Assembly (NCBI GenBank): GCA_021202205.1
Contig: JAJQDJ010000106.1
Span: 1-5,357 of the forward strand
Length of the DNA stretch: 5,357 bases
Direction: 5' to 3'
Source of the DNA: Erysipelotrichaceae bacterium
GTDB lineage: Bacteria; Bacillota_I; Bacilli_A; Erysipelotrichales; Coprobacillaceae
In this document: positions 5,305-5,357 of the stretch, piece by piece
Layout: each line of letters begins with the position of its first letter
How positions within the stretch are numbered: position 1 is the first letter of the stretch
Notes under the pieces: model-generated
The model's input: only the letters and a program-made list of their open reading frames with translations
What the model was told of the DNA's origin: nothing
Databases searched by the model: none
Made by a program: the position numbers and the translations under genes

Positions 5305-5347
5305 GGTAGTGTCAAAGCTTGGTATAATATTTAGGCTTTTCACTACC
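5305..5347. repeat. Long imperfect inverted repeat upstream of the RpiR-type regulator; candidate operator
   Basis: The left arm GGTAGTGTCAAAGC (5305-5318) and the reverse complement of the right arm 5335-5347, GGTAGTGAAAAGC, agree except that TC is replaced by A. The arms are separated by 16 nt containing an extended -10 (TGG then TATAAT). The outer arms are about three helical turns apart. A position directly upstream of a DNA-binding regulator and over a divergent promoter suits an autoregulatory operator. An RNA hairpin role is less likely because neither side carries a T-run. Confidence 0.5.
5320..5328 (+). promoter_or_regulatory. Divergent extended -10 promoter reading out of the window
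   Basis: TGG followed by TATAAT (5323-5328) is a consensus extended -10 on the plus strand. The -35 region at 17-bp spacing (5300-5305) is poor. It is centred within the inverted repeat, and transcription would start near 5335 and leave the window. The gene it serves is not visible. A clear minus-strand promoter for the regulator gene was not found: TTGACA at 5310-5315 (minus) lacks a -10 at proper spacing. Confidence 0.5.
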
Positions 5348-5357
5348 TGTTCCTTTC

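Overview
The window is strongly AT-rich, with short intergenic gaps, near-perfect AGGAGG/AGGTGA-type Shine-Dalgarno sites, TTG and GTG starts, and extended -10 promoters (TGn-TATAAT). The gene set is KtrAB potassium uptake, RidA, a UppP phosphatase, a YjbA/DUF3603-like protein and an RpiR-type regulator. Together these point to a low-GC Bacillota, most plausibly the Erysipelotrichia/Coprobacillus side. That placement is inferred from style and gene set; no marker gene here fixes it.

Layout. (1) 1-2071: a potassium-uptake operon, ktrB then ktrA with 8 nt between them. A promoter with a very short leader lies in front, and an intrinsic terminator wraps around the ktrA stop codon. (2) 2072-2278: a 207-nt spacer with two near-identical TTYGACAAAATAG elements, which resemble Spo0A boxes, and a good extended -10 promoter for the next unit. 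(3) 2279-2998: ridA overlaps by 29 nt a small TTG-started gene whose core resembles the competence regulator ComK. The unit ends in a bidirectional terminator shared with the convergent uppP. (4) 3001-3840, minus: uppP, undecaprenyl-diphosphate phosphatase. (5) 3954-4520, plus: a short YjbA/DUF3603 (UPF0736)-like protein, divergent from uppP. (6) 4529-5281, minus: an RpiR/MurR-type regulator (HTH plus SIS), convergent with the previous gene and only 8 nt from it. A hairpin carrying both stop codons serves as the rpiR terminator. (7) 5282-5357: upstream of rpiR, a long imperfect inverted repeat encloses an extended -10 pointing out of the window. It is a good candidate operator/divergent promoter for whatever the regulator controls.

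How the genes relate. KtrB is the membrane K+ pore and KtrA its cytosolic nucleotide-gated ring, so the first two form one complex. RidA clears reactive enamine/imine by-products of PLP enzymes. UppP recycles the lipid carrier for peptidoglycan. These are mostly housekeeping functions that look like neighbours, not one pathway. No gene-free stretch exceeds 300 bases. No tRNA, rRNA, CRISPR, transposase or phage gene was seen. Nothing here amounts to a clear new defence or mobile system. The points most worth a second look are the ComK-like small gene embedded in the end of ridA and the inverted repeat upstream of rpiR.
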